DNA of 64,000 bases from JASJAR01 sp038530285 (GCA_038530285.1 JBCBCY010000017.1:14987-78986); one strand, 5' to 3'; positions 52,303 to 61,756 are shown, counted from the stretch's first letter. Made by a program: numbers and translations. The notes: generated by a model from the sequence alone, not told the origin.

Positions 52303-52325
52303 CTGGAGGGGTTCCACCCCTCCAG
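52303..52325. repeat. palindromic part of the intergenic mosaic
   Basis: CTGGAGGGG-TTCCA-CCCCTCCAG is a perfect 9-base-pair hairpin. Together with the adjacent element it is a familiar compound repeat of Rhodobacteraceae intergenic regions. Confidence 0.7.
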
Positions 52326-52333
52326 ACCTCCCC

Positions 52334-52357
52334 GGAGTATTTTTGCCAGGATGAAGG
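52334..52357. repeat. Rhodobacteraceae intergenic element, copy 2
   Basis: GGAGTATTTTTGCC followed by AGGATGAAGG; near identical to 13082-13104 and related to 23315-23338. Confidence 0.7.
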
Positions 52358-52370
52358 GGCCGGGCGGTGC

Positions 52371-53204
52371 CTAGATATCGCCGGTGACGGGAATGTTGTG
52401 GGCGGCGGCCCATTGGGCGATGGCGCGGCGCTGGTCGGGGTCGCGGGTGGGGATGGTGAAATCGCGCGAGAAGATAATGAAGATTGATGGTGCCAGAACG
52501 CGCACACCGTCAGGTGCAAACCGGATGCCGCGGGTGAGAATGCGCAGGAATTCGCAGCCTGCCAGGCCAATTGGCCCACCCCAAGCCATGCAGATATCGG
52601 CGCCGACATAACCGACAGAGCTTTGTGACAAATGGGCAGAGGAACAAGCGCGGGGCGCCACGCCCGCGAAAAAGGGTGCTTGCATTCCGAAGACGAAAAC
52701 GCCGGCCCCGAATGCGGCTATTCCAAGCCAGATGTAGTAGGGTTGTACCCACCAGATTACCGGGTGAAGCGCACCCAGGCCAACGATCAGGATGGGCAAG
52801 TAGACGAACGGCAAGGTGTAAAGCCATGGTTTCCACAACACTGGCCCACGCGATGGGCTTAGGTCCCGCCAGGATTGCGGTTCCCATCGAAACGCCAAAC
52901 CATCATCCTGAACTTTCATGGTGACCTGCCACCAAGCTTCGCGACGGGTTCTGTCGGCATGGGTGTCGCGGTGGGTGTAGTAAAACTGTCCCAGCCAAGT
53001 GAAGACAGCGATCAATACCGCAACGACCACAAGAAACCTGTTCAGGAAGGCGCGGCTGTCTGACGAATTGGGGAGAAGCCCGGCGTTGTTCGCAAGGGCA
53101 ATGAGCGCGAACGCAACTGTGAACACCAAAATGCCCAGGCGCGCGAAGCGCGGCCGTAGGGGCAGGTCCGGCAGATCGTTGGGTTTGTCATTCGGCGTGG
53201 TCAT
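52371..53204 (-). CDS. membrane protein of unknown function
   Basis: A 277-residue protein with about four membrane segments (LGILVFTVAFALIALANNAG, FLVVVAVLIAVFTWLG, LPFVYLPILIVGLGAL and IWLGIAAFGAGVFVFGM) and a C-terminal soluble part (APSIFIIFSRDFTIPTRDPD), which may be cytoplasmic. Three cysteines lie near the last membrane region. No family recognised. It precedes rplY on the same strand but is separated by a repeat. Confidence 0.6.
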   Translation of the reverse strand: MTTPNDKPNDLPDLPLRPRFARLGILVFTVAFALIALANNAGLLPNSSDSRAFLNRFLVVVAVLIAVFTWLGQFYYTHRDTHADRTRREAWWQVTMKVQDDGLAFRWEPQSWRDLSPSRGPVLWKPWLYTLPFVYLPILIVGLGALHPVIWWVQPYYIWLGIAAFGAGVFVFGMQAPFFAGVAPRACSSAHLSQSSVGYVGADICMAWGGPIGLAGCEFLRILTRGIRFAPDGVRVLAPSIFIIFSRDFTIPTRDPDQRRAIAQWAAAHNIPVTGDI

Positions 53205-53236
53205 GCGCCTGACCTAGCCCAGCAATCGGGCGAAAC

Positions 53237-53809
53237 CTAGGGATGCTGCGTGACCCAGGGTTTGACGAACGCCAGGTTGGGTTCCACCGCGCCGTAAGCG
53301 CAATTGGCCCGTAACAAGGCGGCATGTGTGGCTTCCTGGGTCAGAAGCGACAGCGCACCTGCGTCGATATAAGAGGTCGTGACCGAGGCCAAAACCGGGG
53401 CCGCGCTGTCGGACATATCCCAGGTCGCATAGCCGCAGATCAGGTTGCGCCCATTGTTCCAGGTGCCCACGAAATCCACCGAACCCAGAAGCCGGTCGGT
53501 CGGGTACCAGGTGACACCATAGCCGCGCAGGTTCGCCACCGGTCCCAGATCGGTGCGGATCGCCATTTGCCCCGCAGGTGGCAGGTCCAGCGCGGCCGGT
53601 TCGGCTGCGGGATCAGCCAGGCGCAATTGCAGCCCCGGTTTGTCGTCGTCAGCGGAGGCGGCTTCGAGCGCGTCAAACAGCGTCTGCGTTGCTTGCAGCA
53701 TGTGGAATGTCTCAAGCCCGAATTCGGCCCGTTCGGCTGGTGTTTGCGGCCCCGCAACGGCTGGGGTGCCAAAAACAACGGCCAATACCAATACAAACAC
53801 GCGGGGCAT
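53237..53809 (-). CDS. small exported protein of unknown function
   Basis: A 190-residue protein with a signal peptide (MPRVFVLVLAVVFGTPAVAG) and a mature domain with segments ANLRGYGVTWYPTDRLLGSV and LICGYATWDM. No catalytic motif recognised. Two cysteines could pair. It lies 32 bases upstream of the membrane-protein gene, so the two may form a transcript. Confidence 0.6.
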   Translation of the reverse strand: MPRVFVLVLAVVFGTPAVAGPQTPAERAEFGLETFHMLQATQTLFDALEAASADDDKPGLQLRLADPAAEPAALDLPPAGQMAIRTDLGPVANLRGYGVTWYPTDRLLGSVDFVGTWNNGRNLICGYATWDMSDSAAPVLASVTTSYIDAGALSLLTQEATHAALLRANCAYGAVEPNLAFVKPWVTQHP

Positions 53810-53967
53810 TAAGGAGCATCCTACTCTTTCGCTCGGCGACCATAGCGCGATTGGGGCAAAGACGGCAAGATTGTGGTGCCCATGGGGCAGAGGCAGGGCC
53901 GATTGGGCGTGATACCTGTGACCTTACGGGGGTATTGGCGTGATTGTTGCAGGTTTGGAAACAGGCG

Positions 53968-55137
53968 CTAAGGGCGATCCCAATCCCCCGCAAAGGCCTT
54001 GGGCACATGCAGAATGTCGCGGTCGATGGCGTCGATCGATGTGCGACCCGTCAGCGCCATGGTGTATTCCAGCTCCTTTTGCAGGACCCGCAGCGCTTCG
54101 GACACGCCCTTTTTGCCCATCGCCCCCAGCCCGTAGACCATCGCGCGCCCGATCATCACGCCTTGGGCTCCGAGTGCCAGGGCTTTGAGGATGTCCTGAC
54201 CCGACCGGATCCCGGAATCGAGGTGCACTTCGACCTTGTCGCCGACGGCTTCGACCACCGGTTCAAGCGCGCGGATCGACGACAGCGCCCCATCCAGCTG
54301 GCGCCCGCCGTGGTTGGACACGATGATCGCGTCGGCCCCGGCATTGATCGCCCTTTGCGCGTCTTCGGCATCCATGATGCCTTTGACGATGACTTTGCCG
54401 TGCCACATGCGGCGCAATTCGGCGACGCGGTCCCAATCGAGCGCATGGTCAAAGGCCTGGCCAGTCCAGTCGGTCAGTGAAGAGGGGTTTTCCACCCCCT
54501 TGGCATGGCCAACGACATTGCCGAATGTGCGCCGCGGCGTGCCGAGCATTTCCAGCCCCCAGGGGATTTTTGTCGCCAGGTTCGCCAGGGTCGCAAGGGT
54601 GGGTTTCGGCGGGGCGGACAGCCCGTTCTTGATGTCCTTGTGGCGCTGGCCCTGAAGCTGCAAATCCAGCGTGATGACGATGGTTTCAACGCCTGCGTCC
54701 TTGGCGCGGGCCAAAAGCCGGACCATGAAATCATCGTCTTTCAGCGTATAGACCTGAAACCAAAAGGGTTTGGAGGTGCGCGCGGCCACATCTTCGATCG
54801 AGCAGATCGACAGGGTCGACAGCGTGAAGGGAATGCCGAAGTCTTCGGCGGCCTGGGCGGCCTTGATCTCGCCATCCGCGCATTGCATGCCCAAAAGCCC
54901 CACCGGCGCGATGGCCACAGGCATGGCCACGTCTTGGCCCGCAAGCTGGCTGGTGGTGGTGCGCCCGGTCATGTCGACCGCGACGCGCTGGCGGAAATAG
55001 AGCTTATCGAAATCGGATGTGTTTTCGCGAAACGTCTGCTGCGACCAGCTGCCGGTCTCGGCGTAGTCGTAAAACATCTTCGGGACGCGACGTTTGTAAA
55101 TGCGCTTGAGGTCGGCGATTTCGGTGATCACGGGCAT
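53968..55137 (-). CDS. lldD: FMN-dependent alpha-hydroxy-acid dehydrogenase (LldD-like)
   Basis: A 389-residue TIM-barrel flavoenzyme. PKMFYDYAETGSWSQQTFRE is the typical opening, FWFQVYTLKD and TIVITLDLQ are core strands, and IIVSNHGGRQLDGA holds the catalytic His and Arg. The family oxidises L-lactate, glycolate or mandelate; L-lactate is most likely, but glycolate oxidation would feed glyoxylate to the bhc pathway 5 kb away. ATG 55137 fits the conserved N-terminus. Confidence 0.88.
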   Translation of the reverse strand: MPVITEIADLKRIYKRRVPKMFYDYAETGSWSQQTFRENTSDFDKLYFRQRVAVDMTGRTTTSQLAGQDVAMPVAIAPVGLLGMQCADGEIKAAQAAEDFGIPFTLSTLSICSIEDVAARTSKPFWFQVYTLKDDDFMVRLLARAKDAGVETIVITLDLQLQGQRHKDIKNGLSAPPKPTLATLANLATKIPWGLEMLGTPRRTFGNVVGHAKGVENPSSLTDWTGQAFDHALDWDRVAELRRMWHGKVIVKGIMDAEDAQRAINAGADAIIVSNHGGRQLDGALSSIRALEPVVEAVGDKVEVHLDSGIRSGQDILKALALGAQGVMIGRAMVYGLGAMGKKGVSEALRVLQKELEYTMALTGRTSIDAIDRDILHVPKAFAGDWDRP

Positions 55138-55216
55138 GGGCGGGCCTTCGCAGCTTTGGTTCGGAAAGCTTACCGGTTTGGCGGCAGGGCGCAATGCGGG
55201 ATCGGGGCTTGCATAA

Positions 55217-55252
55217 AGTGCGATATCGCACTAAATAGTACGAAATCGTATC
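55217..55252 (+). promoter_or_regulatory. tandem operators before the nitroreductase-MarR unit
   Basis: AGTGCGATATCGCACT at 55217-55232 is a perfect 16-base palindrome. TACGAAATCGTA at 55239-55250 is a second, near-perfect one with the same core. Their centres are 20 bases apart, two helical turns, so two dimers could bind the same face. They lie directly before the ribosome binding site AAGGAG. Confidence 0.75.
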
Positions 55253-55268
55253 ATAAGGAGAACGCGAG

Positions 55269-56384
55269 ATGACCCTTTCAAGACGCAAAATGCTGGCCCT
55301 TGTTGGCGGCGGAACGATACTTGCGGCCACAGGTGGAGCAGGGGCGTTCGTCGCCACGCGCACGCCACAGGCGGCCCTTGCCCCTTGGGATCTTGCCGGA
55401 AGCTACGGCGAAATTCGGCGCAACGCGCTGTCTTATGCGCTGCTGGCGCCGAACCCGCATAACCGGCAGCCCTGGGAGGTTGAACTGATCGGGGATGACA
55501 CGCTTGTCATCACACGCGACCTGAAACGCGACTTGCCTGTAACCGATCCGTTCGGGCGGCAGTTGACCATCGGTATGGGGTGTTTCATCGAGTTGATGGA
55601 AATGGCCGCCGCAGAAGCGGGCTACGGGGTCGAAACCGAGCTGTTCCCGCAAGGCGACAGCGATGGCGCACCGGTGGCCAGATGCCGCTTCGTTGAGGGG
55701 GCGGGCACGCCGGATCCGCTCTTTGCCCATGTCTTCGAGCGACGGTCGCACAAAGAAGCGTTCGACGCCCGCGCGGTGACCGAAGCCGAGGCCGCACCGC
55801 TTTCCCCATACGCAGAGGTCTTCGCGTCTGGGGAGCAGAACGCGGCCCTGCGCGATCTTGCCCATGAGGCGTGGATGATTGAAGCGACGACGCCTGCAGC
55901 ATGGCAGGAAAGCATCGATCTTCTGAGGATCGGCAAGGCCGAAATCAACGCCCGGCCCGATGGGATCGATGCAGGCGGGCCGTTTCTGGAAGCGCTGGCA
56001 GCCGTGGGCGTTTTCACTCGCGAAGCGGCGTCGGACATCGACAACCCCGGCACCCGGGATGCGATCGAACGCACGGCCAATGCGATCCTTGGCGCACCGG
56101 CTTTCACGGTCAGCCGAACGGATGGCAACACGCGCGCCGATCAGATCAGGGCCGGGCGGGATTGGCTGCGACTGAACCTGACCACCACAGCGCAGGGCAT
56201 GGCGCTGCGGCCGGTGAGCCAGGCGCTGCAGGAATACCCCGAGATGGCGAATATCTTTGCGCGTATCCATGCCGCGTTCGCGGCCTCTGGCGAAACGGTT
56301 CAAATGCTCGGTCTGCTGGGGTATGCTCCTGCTACGCCGCGCACACCGCGCTGGACCCTCGAGACAAGATTGGTGAATGCCTGA
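55269..56384 (+). CDS. Acg-like nitroreductase-family protein with Tat-like signal
   Basis: A 371-residue protein. The N-terminus SRRKMLALVGGGTILAA resembles a twin-arginine signal or anchor. The body has LLAPNPHNRQPWEVEL and GMGCFIELMEMAAAEAGYG, as in the Acg/Rv2032 group of FMN-binding nitroreductase-like proteins. FRRSHKEAFD-like text (ERRSHKEAF) is also typical. Substrate unknown; members are linked to redox stress. The MarR gene overlaps its end by 8 bases. Confidence 0.82.
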   Translation: MTLSRRKMLALVGGGTILAATGGAGAFVATRTPQAALAPWDLAGSYGEIRRNALSYALLAPNPHNRQPWEVELIGDDTLVITRDLKRDLPVTDPFGRQLTIGMGCFIELMEMAAAEAGYGVETELFPQGDSDGAPVARCRFVEGAGTPDPLFAHVFERRSHKEAFDARAVTEAEAAPLSPYAEVFASGEQNAALRDLAHEAWMIEATTPAAWQESIDLLRIGKAEINARPDGIDAGGPFLEALAAVGVFTREAASDIDNPGTRDAIERTANAILGAPAFTVSRTDGNTRADQIRAGRDWLRLNLTTTAQGMALRPVSQALQEYPEMANIFARIHAAFAASGETVQMLGLLGYAPATPRTPRWTLETRLVNA

Positions 56385-56826
56385 AGATCCGACCCGCGTG
56401 TATTTTTCGTTTTTCAACGAGGTCGGGATCATTGCCCAATTGAGCAGGGCGATGTTCGAGGCGCGGATGCCAGAGGGTATGCTGCTGCCCCATTTCAGCG
56501 TTCTGAACCACCTGATCCGGGTGGGCGACGGGGCGACACCCCTGAAGCTCGCCCGGGCCTTTCAGGTCCCGAAGACGTCCATGACCCACACGCTCGCGGG
56601 TCTTGAGGACCGCGCGTTGATCCGAATGGCGCCGAATCCTAAGGACGCGCGATCGAAATGCGTTTGGATCACCGATGCCGGGCGCGTGTTCCGCGACAAG
56701 GCCATCGCCAGCCTCGCGCCGGATATCGAACGTCTGGCGAAGGCGTTTCCCGCCGGGAACCTGGAGGCCATGCTGCCGAGCCTTGAAGCGATGCGAAAGA
56801 CGCTTGATGAGGACCGCAGCGCCTAG
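56377..56826 (+). CDS. MarR-family regulator
   Basis: A 149-residue winged-helix regulator. FSVLNHLIRVGDGATPLKLA and FQVPKTSMTHTLAGLEDRAL form the HTH, DARSKCVWITDAGR the wing. A single Cys lies in the wing and could sense oxidants. It likely represses its own operon through the tandem palindromes at 55217-55252 (inference). Its stop overlaps the convergent trpA stop. Confidence 0.88.
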   Translation: MPEDPTRVYFSFFNEVGIIAQLSRAMFEARMPEGMLLPHFSVLNHLIRVGDGATPLKLARAFQVPKTSMTHTLAGLEDRALIRMAPNPKDARSKCVWITDAGRVFRDKAIASLAPDIERLAKAFPAGNLEAMLPSLEAMRKTLDEDRSA

Positions 56827-57614
56827 GCCCGGTGCGCCCCATCGGCAAGCGATTTGACGAAGGCCAGCACCTCTGGCGGGGTGCCGCCGCGGGCAATCCG
56901 GTCAACGATGGCAGAGCCCACCACCGCCCCATCGGCCAGGCTGGCGATGTTCTGGGCGGCTTCCGGCGTTTTGATCCCGAAGCCCACGATCACCGGCAGA
57001 TCTGTCGCGGCTTTGATGCGCGCAACCTCGGGGCCCACGTCGCCGGCCACCGCATTGGCGGCCCCTGTGATCCCGGTGATCGAGACGTAGTACACAAAGC
57101 CTGACGTGTTCTGCAGCACGGTTTCCAAGCGTTTGTCATCCGTGGTGGGGGTGGCGAGGCGAATGAAGTTCAGCCCTGCGGCTTGGGCGGGAATGCAGAG
57201 TTCGACGTCCTCTTCGGGCGGCAGGTCCACCACGATCAGCCCGTCGATGCCGGCGGCTTTCGCATCGGCCAGAAAGGTCTCGACCCCGCGCGAATAGATC
57301 GGGTTGTAATAGCCCATCAGCACGATCGGCGTGGTCTGGTCGTGTTCGCGGAAGGCGCGCGCCATCGCCAGCGTCCCTTCAAGCGTTTGGCCCGCTTCCA
57401 GCGCGCGTTGCCCGGCAAGCTGGATGGTCTCGCCGTCGGCCATCGGATCGGTGAACGGCAGGCCCAGTTCGATGATATCCACCCCCGCCGCAGGCAGGCC
57501 CTTCATCACCTCAAGCGAGGTCTCGGGGTCGGGGTCGCCGGCCATGATGTAGGATACGAAGGCCTTTTTTCCCTCGGCGCGCAGTTTGGCGAATGTCTCG
57601 TCGATGCGGGTCAT
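56823..57614 (-). CDS. trpA: tryptophan synthase alpha chain
   Basis: A 263-residue TIM-barrel enzyme cleaving indole-3-glycerol phosphate. IIELGLPFTDPMADGETIQ supplies the catalytic Glu, GLIVVDLPPEE the Asp, and GFGIKTPEAAQ the phosphate site. AGGGGACAG precedes the ATG. It is 11 kb from trpB and on the other strand. Confidence 0.96.
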   Translation of the reverse strand: MTRIDETFAKLRAEGKKAFVSYIMAGDPDPETSLEVMKGLPAAGVDIIELGLPFTDPMADGETIQLAGQRALEAGQTLEGTLAMARAFREHDQTTPIVLMGYYNPIYSRGVETFLADAKAAGIDGLIVVDLPPEEDVELCIPAQAAGLNFIRLATPTTDDKRLETVLQNTSGFVYYVSITGITGAANAVAGDVGPEVARIKAATDLPVIVGFGIKTPEAAQNIASLADGAVVGSAIVDRIARGGTPPEVLAFVKSLADGAHRA

Positions 57615-57742
57615 CTGTCCCCTCCGGTCAGGTGCTGCGCTCCTTGGCGTAGACGCCAGCGAAAATCAATGCCCCATGGTGAGGTTGCCCTTGCCGCGAC
57701 GGGGCTTTATGCGACGGCTCTGATCAACAAAGGGCAGGGCTC

Positions 57743-58843
57743 ATGGGCTTCAAGACTGGAATTGTCGGATTGCCGAATGTCGGAAAGTCCACGCTGTTTA
57801 ACGCGTTGACCCGGACGGCCGCCGCGCAGGCTGCGAATTTCCCGTTCTGTACGATCGAACCCAACGTGGGAGAGGTCGCCGTGCCCGACGCGCGGGTGGA
57901 TGAGCTTGCCGAGATCGCGGGGTCAAAAGAACGCATTCCCACCCGGATGACATTTGTCGATATCGCGGGCCTTGTGAAAGGCGCGTCCAAAGGCGAGGGG
58001 CTGGGCAACCAGTTTCTGGCCAATATCCGCGAAGTCGACGCCATCGCCCACGTCCTGCGGTGTTTTGATGATGCCGATGTCACCCATGTGGAAGGCCGCA
58101 CGGACCCGGTGGCCGATGCCGAGACGATTGAAACCGAACTGATGCTGGCCGATCTTGAAAGCATCGAAAAACGTTTGCAGAACATCGTGCGCAAGGTGCG
58201 CGGTGGCGACAAAGAGGCCGTTTTGCAGGAACGGCTTTTGAAAGCGGCCGCGCAGATGTTGGAAGACGGGCGCCCCGCGCGCGAGGTTGATGTTGCTGAC
58301 GAGGACCTGAAAGCATGGACGGGTCTTCAGCTTTTGACCACAAAGCCCGTGCTTTACGTGTGCAATGTCGATGAAGATCAAGCGGCACAGGGCAATGGCC
58401 ATTCGGATGCAGTCGCCGAGATGGCGGCGGCCTCAGGGGCGGCATCGGTGGTGATATCGGCCAAGATCGAAGAAGAAATCAGCCAGCTTGATGCGGACGA
58501 AGCGACGTTGTTTCTGGAAGAACTCGGTCTTGCAGAAGCCGGATTGGACCGGCTGATTCGCGCTGGATATGAGCTTTTGGGTCTGCAAACCTACTTCACC
58601 GTCGGCCCCAAAGAGACCCGCGCCTGGACCATCCCGGCCGAAACGCTGGCCCCCCAGGCGGCTGGCGTGATCCACGGTGATTTTGAGCGTGGATTCATTC
58701 GCGCCGAAACGGTTTCGTATAGTGATTACATCGCCTTTGGAGGCGAGCAGGGGGCACGCGATGCGGGAAAACTCCGCGCTGAGGGCAAAACCTACCTTGT
58801 AAAGGATGGCGATGTCCTTCATTTCCTCTTTAACGCGAATTAG
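57743..58843 (+). CDS. ychF: YchF/OLA1 family ATPase
   Basis: A 366-residue P-loop protein of the Obg-related YchF group. GIVGLPNVGKSTLFNALT is the G1 motif and NFPFCTIEPNVGEVAVPD the switch; the TGS domain with YFTVGPKETRAWTIPAETLA lies at the C-terminus. YchF prefers ATP and associates with ribosomes. It is divergent from trpA. Confidence 0.95.
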   Translation: MGFKTGIVGLPNVGKSTLFNALTRTAAAQAANFPFCTIEPNVGEVAVPDARVDELAEIAGSKERIPTRMTFVDIAGLVKGASKGEGLGNQFLANIREVDAIAHVLRCFDDADVTHVEGRTDPVADAETIETELMLADLESIEKRLQNIVRKVRGGDKEAVLQERLLKAAAQMLEDGRPAREVDVADEDLKAWTGLQLLTTKPVLYVCNVDEDQAAQGNGHSDAVAEMAAASGAASVVISAKIEEEISQLDADEATLFLEELGLAEAGLDRLIRAGYELLGLQTYFTVGPKETRAWTIPAETLAPQAAGVIHGDFERGFIRAETVSYSDYIAFGGEQGARDAGKLRAEGKTYLVKDGDVLHFLFNAN

Positions 58844-58919
58844 CGCATCTGGTTTCGCGCCTAATTTTTGTGCTAAGTAAAAACACTACGATTTTGCAAT
58901 TTCAGGTCCAGGGGGTGGA

Positions 58920-59573
58920 TTGGCTTCTCTCGATATTGGCCCATCGGTTGCCGAGAACGCGTTGTTTGAACGCCTCGCAGCGCTGCCGGAAAACCACCGC
59001 TCCTTGGTGGCGATTGCTGGCCCGCCGGGCGCTGGCAAGTCAGCACTTGCAGATCGCCTGACAGTTCGGCTGAACCGCCAGGCCGAAAACCGGGCGGCGA
59101 CCCTGCCGGTCGAGGGGTTTCTTCTCGACGAGGTCATCCTTGGTTTGAAGGGCCGCCAACACCGCAAAGGCGCGCCGGATACGTTTGACGGCGGCGGCTT
59201 GTCCCATCTTATACGCCGGCTGAAATCAAACCTCGAAGAGGAGATCGCCGCGCCGGTCTATGACCGCAACCTCGATCTGACCCGGGCTGGTGCGCGGCTG
59301 ATCCGGCGGGCGACGGACCTGGTTTTGATCGAGGGCAATTATCTGTTGTCGGACACGCTGCCCTGGGCGCCGCTTTATGGTCTGTTCGACTTCACGGTGA
59401 TGGTCACCGCTGATGAAAAGACCCTTCGCCGGCGGTTGGAAACCGTTTTGCCCCAATACGGGCTGTCAGCCGATGAGACGTCTGACAAGATTGAACGGAT
59501 TGACATGCCGAATGCCCGGTTTGTTCAATCAAGTGCGATGGCACCGGATTTCACGCTGAGCCTTGAGGGTTAG
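58920..59573 (+). CDS. P-loop nucleoside/sugar kinase-like protein
   Basis: A 217-residue kinase of the uridine kinase/pantothenate kinase-like fold. Walker A is IAGPPGAGKSALADRL; GFLLDE, KGAPDTFDGGGL and VLIEGNYLL are the usual downstream motifs of the FrcK/YggC-like group. The start appears to be TTG at 58920 after AGGGGGTGGA. It converges with bhcR, overlapping by 4 bases. The substrate may be a sugar or nucleoside. Confidence 0.82.
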   Translation: MASLDIGPSVAENALFERLAALPENHRSLVAIAGPPGAGKSALADRLTVRLNRQAENRAATLPVEGFLLDEVILGLKGRQHRKGAPDTFDGGGLSHLIRRLKSNLEEEIAAPVYDRNLDLTRAGARLIRRATDLVLIEGNYLLSDTLPWAPLYGLFDFTVMVTADEKTLRRRLETVLPQYGLSADETSDKIERIDMPNARFVQSSAMAPDFTLSLEG

Positions 59574-60382
59574 GCATTGCCGGCGCCGAGGTCCTCTGAC
59601 AGGGCCTGAGCGGCATCTTGAACATTGCGCGACACCCGGGTGACGCGGCTGTCAGACAGCCGGTTCAACGGCCCTGACACCGAAATCCCGGCGAGGGCTT
59701 CACCGGCGGCATTGCGCACCACCGCCGCGACGCAGCGCATCCCCCCGGTGCGTTCTTCATCGTCCAGCGCGAAGCCGCGCGCGCGCGTGGTCGCCACATC
59801 GGCCAATAGCGCATCCGTGCCGGTTAGGGTGCGCGGTGTGAACCCTTCAAGCCCTGCTGTGCGCACAAGCTTGCGGATGTCGTCATCCGGCATGGCCGAC
59901 AAAAGCGCTTTGCCGATGCCGGACGCATGCAGCGGTGAGACGGTCCCGGGCGGAAAGAAGGCACGGATCGAGTGGTGGGTTTCGACCTGGGCCAGAAAGA
60001 TCACGTGGCTTGAGCGCCGAATGCCCAGGTTGGCCGTTTCACCGGTTTGGTCCACCAGACGTTCCATGTAGGGTCGGGCGCGTTCGACGATATTGGTGCG
60101 CCTGAGAAAGGCCGACCCGATGCGAAAGGCGCCAGGGCCGACGTGCCATGTTTGGGTGGCGGGGTCATGTTCGGTGATCCGGTGGGCTTCGAATGTGGTC
60201 AACACGCGGTAGAGCGTGGCGGGCGATTGCGACAATCGTTCGGCCAGTTCCGTCAATGTCAGGCCGGGGTTCGCGGCCAGATCCGTCAGGATCATGCAGG
60301 CCCGGTCCAGTGACTGAATGAGGTTTTGCTGGGTGGTGTCATGGAAGGCGCGCGGGCGCCCCCTTTGGCGGTGTTCGGACAT
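59570..60382 (-). CDS. bhcR: IclR-family regulator of the bhc genes
   Basis: A 270-residue IclR regulator. LTLTELAERLSQSPATLYRVL is the winged HTH; the C-terminal effector domain contains LHASGIGKALLSAM and GMRCVAAVVRNAAGEALAGI. Placed divergent to bhcA, it corresponds to BhcR, which in Paracoccus binds the bhc promoter and responds to glyoxylate. ATG 60382 follows GAGGAAGG. Confidence 0.88.
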   Translation of the reverse strand: MSEHRQRGRPRAFHDTTQQNLIQSLDRACMILTDLAANPGLTLTELAERLSQSPATLYRVLTTFEAHRITEHDPATQTWHVGPGAFRIGSAFLRRTNIVERARPYMERLVDQTGETANLGIRRSSHVIFLAQVETHHSIRAFFPPGTVSPLHASGIGKALLSAMPDDDIRKLVRTAGLEGFTPRTLTGTDALLADVATTRARGFALDDEERTGGMRCVAAVVRNAAGEALAGISVSGPLNRLSDSRVTRVSRNVQDAAQALSEDLGAGNA

Positions 60383-60406
60383 GAAATGCGCCTTCCTCAA
60401 CCGATA

Positions 60407-60445
60407 TTTTTTGTGATGCGAAAATTACCATCGCATTATGAAAAA
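60407..60445. promoter_or_regulatory. candidate BhcR operator
   Basis: TTTTTTGTGATGCGA and TCGCATTATGAAAAA are inverted copies matching at 12 of 15 positions around a 9-base spacer, with a perfect ATGCGA/TCGCAT core. It lies 25 bases from bhcR and 120 from bhcA. Confidence 0.65.
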
Positions 60446-60565
60446 TGCAAGATACTGAAAACGTGTGATTTTTCCAAAAACTCGCCAAACCACCCAATGG
60501 ACTCGAAATAATTGAGCGGTGTGGATCCCCGCGTTAGACCAAAGTCATCCGAATGGGAGGAGATC

Positions 60566-61756
60566 ATGTCGTTGCAAAATCCAGTGTTCATTCCGGGCCC
60601 GACCAACATGCCCGAGGCGATCCGCAAAGCGGTGGATATGCCAACGATGGATCACCGCTCGCCCGCGTTTGCAGAAATCCTGCACCCGGCTCTGGACGGT
60701 GTGAAACGCGTCATGAAGACCGAGCGCGGGTCGGTGATCATCTTCCCGGCCACAGGCACCGGCGGGTGGGAAGCCGCCCTGACCAACACCCTGTCACCGG
60801 GCGACAAAGTGCTTGTCGGGCGCAACGGGATGTTTTCGGCCCGCTGGATGAAGATGTGCCAAGATCTCGGCCTGGATGTGCAACTGATCGAGGTGCCCTG
60901 GGGCCAGGGCCTGCCGGCGGCGGAGTATCACGCAGCGCTGGCGGCGGACACGGGCCACACAATCAAGGCGGTGCTGGCCACGCACAATGAGACCGCCACG
61001 GGCGTCACATCGGACATTGCCGCGATCGGCGCGGCGATCGCATCGACCGGACACCCCGCATTGTTCCTGGTCGATGGGGTTAGTTCGGTGGGCTCGATGG
61101 ATTGCCGGATGGACGAATGGGGCATCGATGTTCTGGTCACCGGGTCCCAGAAGGGCTTCATGCTGCCCGCTGGCCTGTCGATTGTCGGCGTGTCCGACAA
61201 GGCGCGCGCGGCCTATGACACCGCCACGCTGCCCCGGTCGTTTTATGATTTTCGCGCGATGGAGGCAGGCTATGCTGCCAACGGCTATCCTTACACACCA
61301 TCTGTGGGCCTGTTGAACGGGCTGAAGCTGGCAACCGAGATGCTGCTGCACGAAGGGCTCGGTAACGTCTTTGCGCGCCACAAGCGGATCGCCGATGGTG
61401 TCCGCGCGGCCGTCGGCGCCTGGGGTTTGGACATCTGTGCGACGGACCCGTCGGTCTATTCGAACTCGGTCACCGCGATTGTCACGCCGGAAGGGTTTGA
61501 TTCGACGCGCATTGTGACCCGGGCGGCAGAAACCTACGGCATGGCCTTTGGCGTCGGCCTGGGCGAGGTCGCAGGCCGCGTGTTCCGCATCGGCCATCTG
61601 GGTCAATTGACCGACGCGCTGGCGCTGTCGGGGCTGGCGACGGCCGAAATGGTCATGGTCGATCTGGGGTTGGACATTGAATTGGGCGCAGGTGTGGCCG
61701 CCGCGCAGGGCGTGTACCGCCACGGCGCAGCAGGCGCCAAGCAGGAGGCCGCGTGA
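60566..61756 (+). CDS. bhcA: aspartate-glyoxylate aminotransferase
   Basis: A 396-residue class V PLP aminotransferase of the serine-glyoxylate group. FIPGPTNMPEAIRKA, FPATGTGGWEAALTN and VTGSQKGFMLPAG (PLP Lys) are visible. In the beta-hydroxyaspartate cycle it makes glycine from glyoxylate and aspartate. GGGAGGAG precedes ATG 60566. It is followed without a gap by bhcB, supporting this over generic serine-glyoxylate transaminase. Confidence 0.92.
   Translation: MSLQNPVFIPGPTNMPEAIRKAVDMPTMDHRSPAFAEILHPALDGVKRVMKTERGSVIIFPATGTGGWEAALTNTLSPGDKVLVGRNGMFSARWMKMCQDLGLDVQLIEVPWGQGLPAAEYHAALAADTGHTIKAVLATHNETATGVTSDIAAIGAAIASTGHPALFLVDGVSSVGSMDCRMDEWGIDVLVTGSQKGFMLPAGLSIVGVSDKARAAYDTATLPRSFYDFRAMEAGYAANGYPYTPSVGLLNGLKLATEMLLHEGLGNVFARHKRIADGVRAAVGAWGLDICATDPSVYSNSVTAIVTPEGFDSTRIVTRAAETYGMAFGVGLGEVAGRVFRIGHLGQLTDALALSGLATAEMVMVDLGLDIELGAGVAAAQGVYRHGAAGAKQEAA

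Larger units (their letters stand above)
52164..52370. other. rplY upstream gap with mosaic repeat
   Basis: 207 bases without a gene, containing the hairpin 52303-52325 and the family element 52334-52357. The rplY promoter should lie here on the minus strand. Confidence 0.4.
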
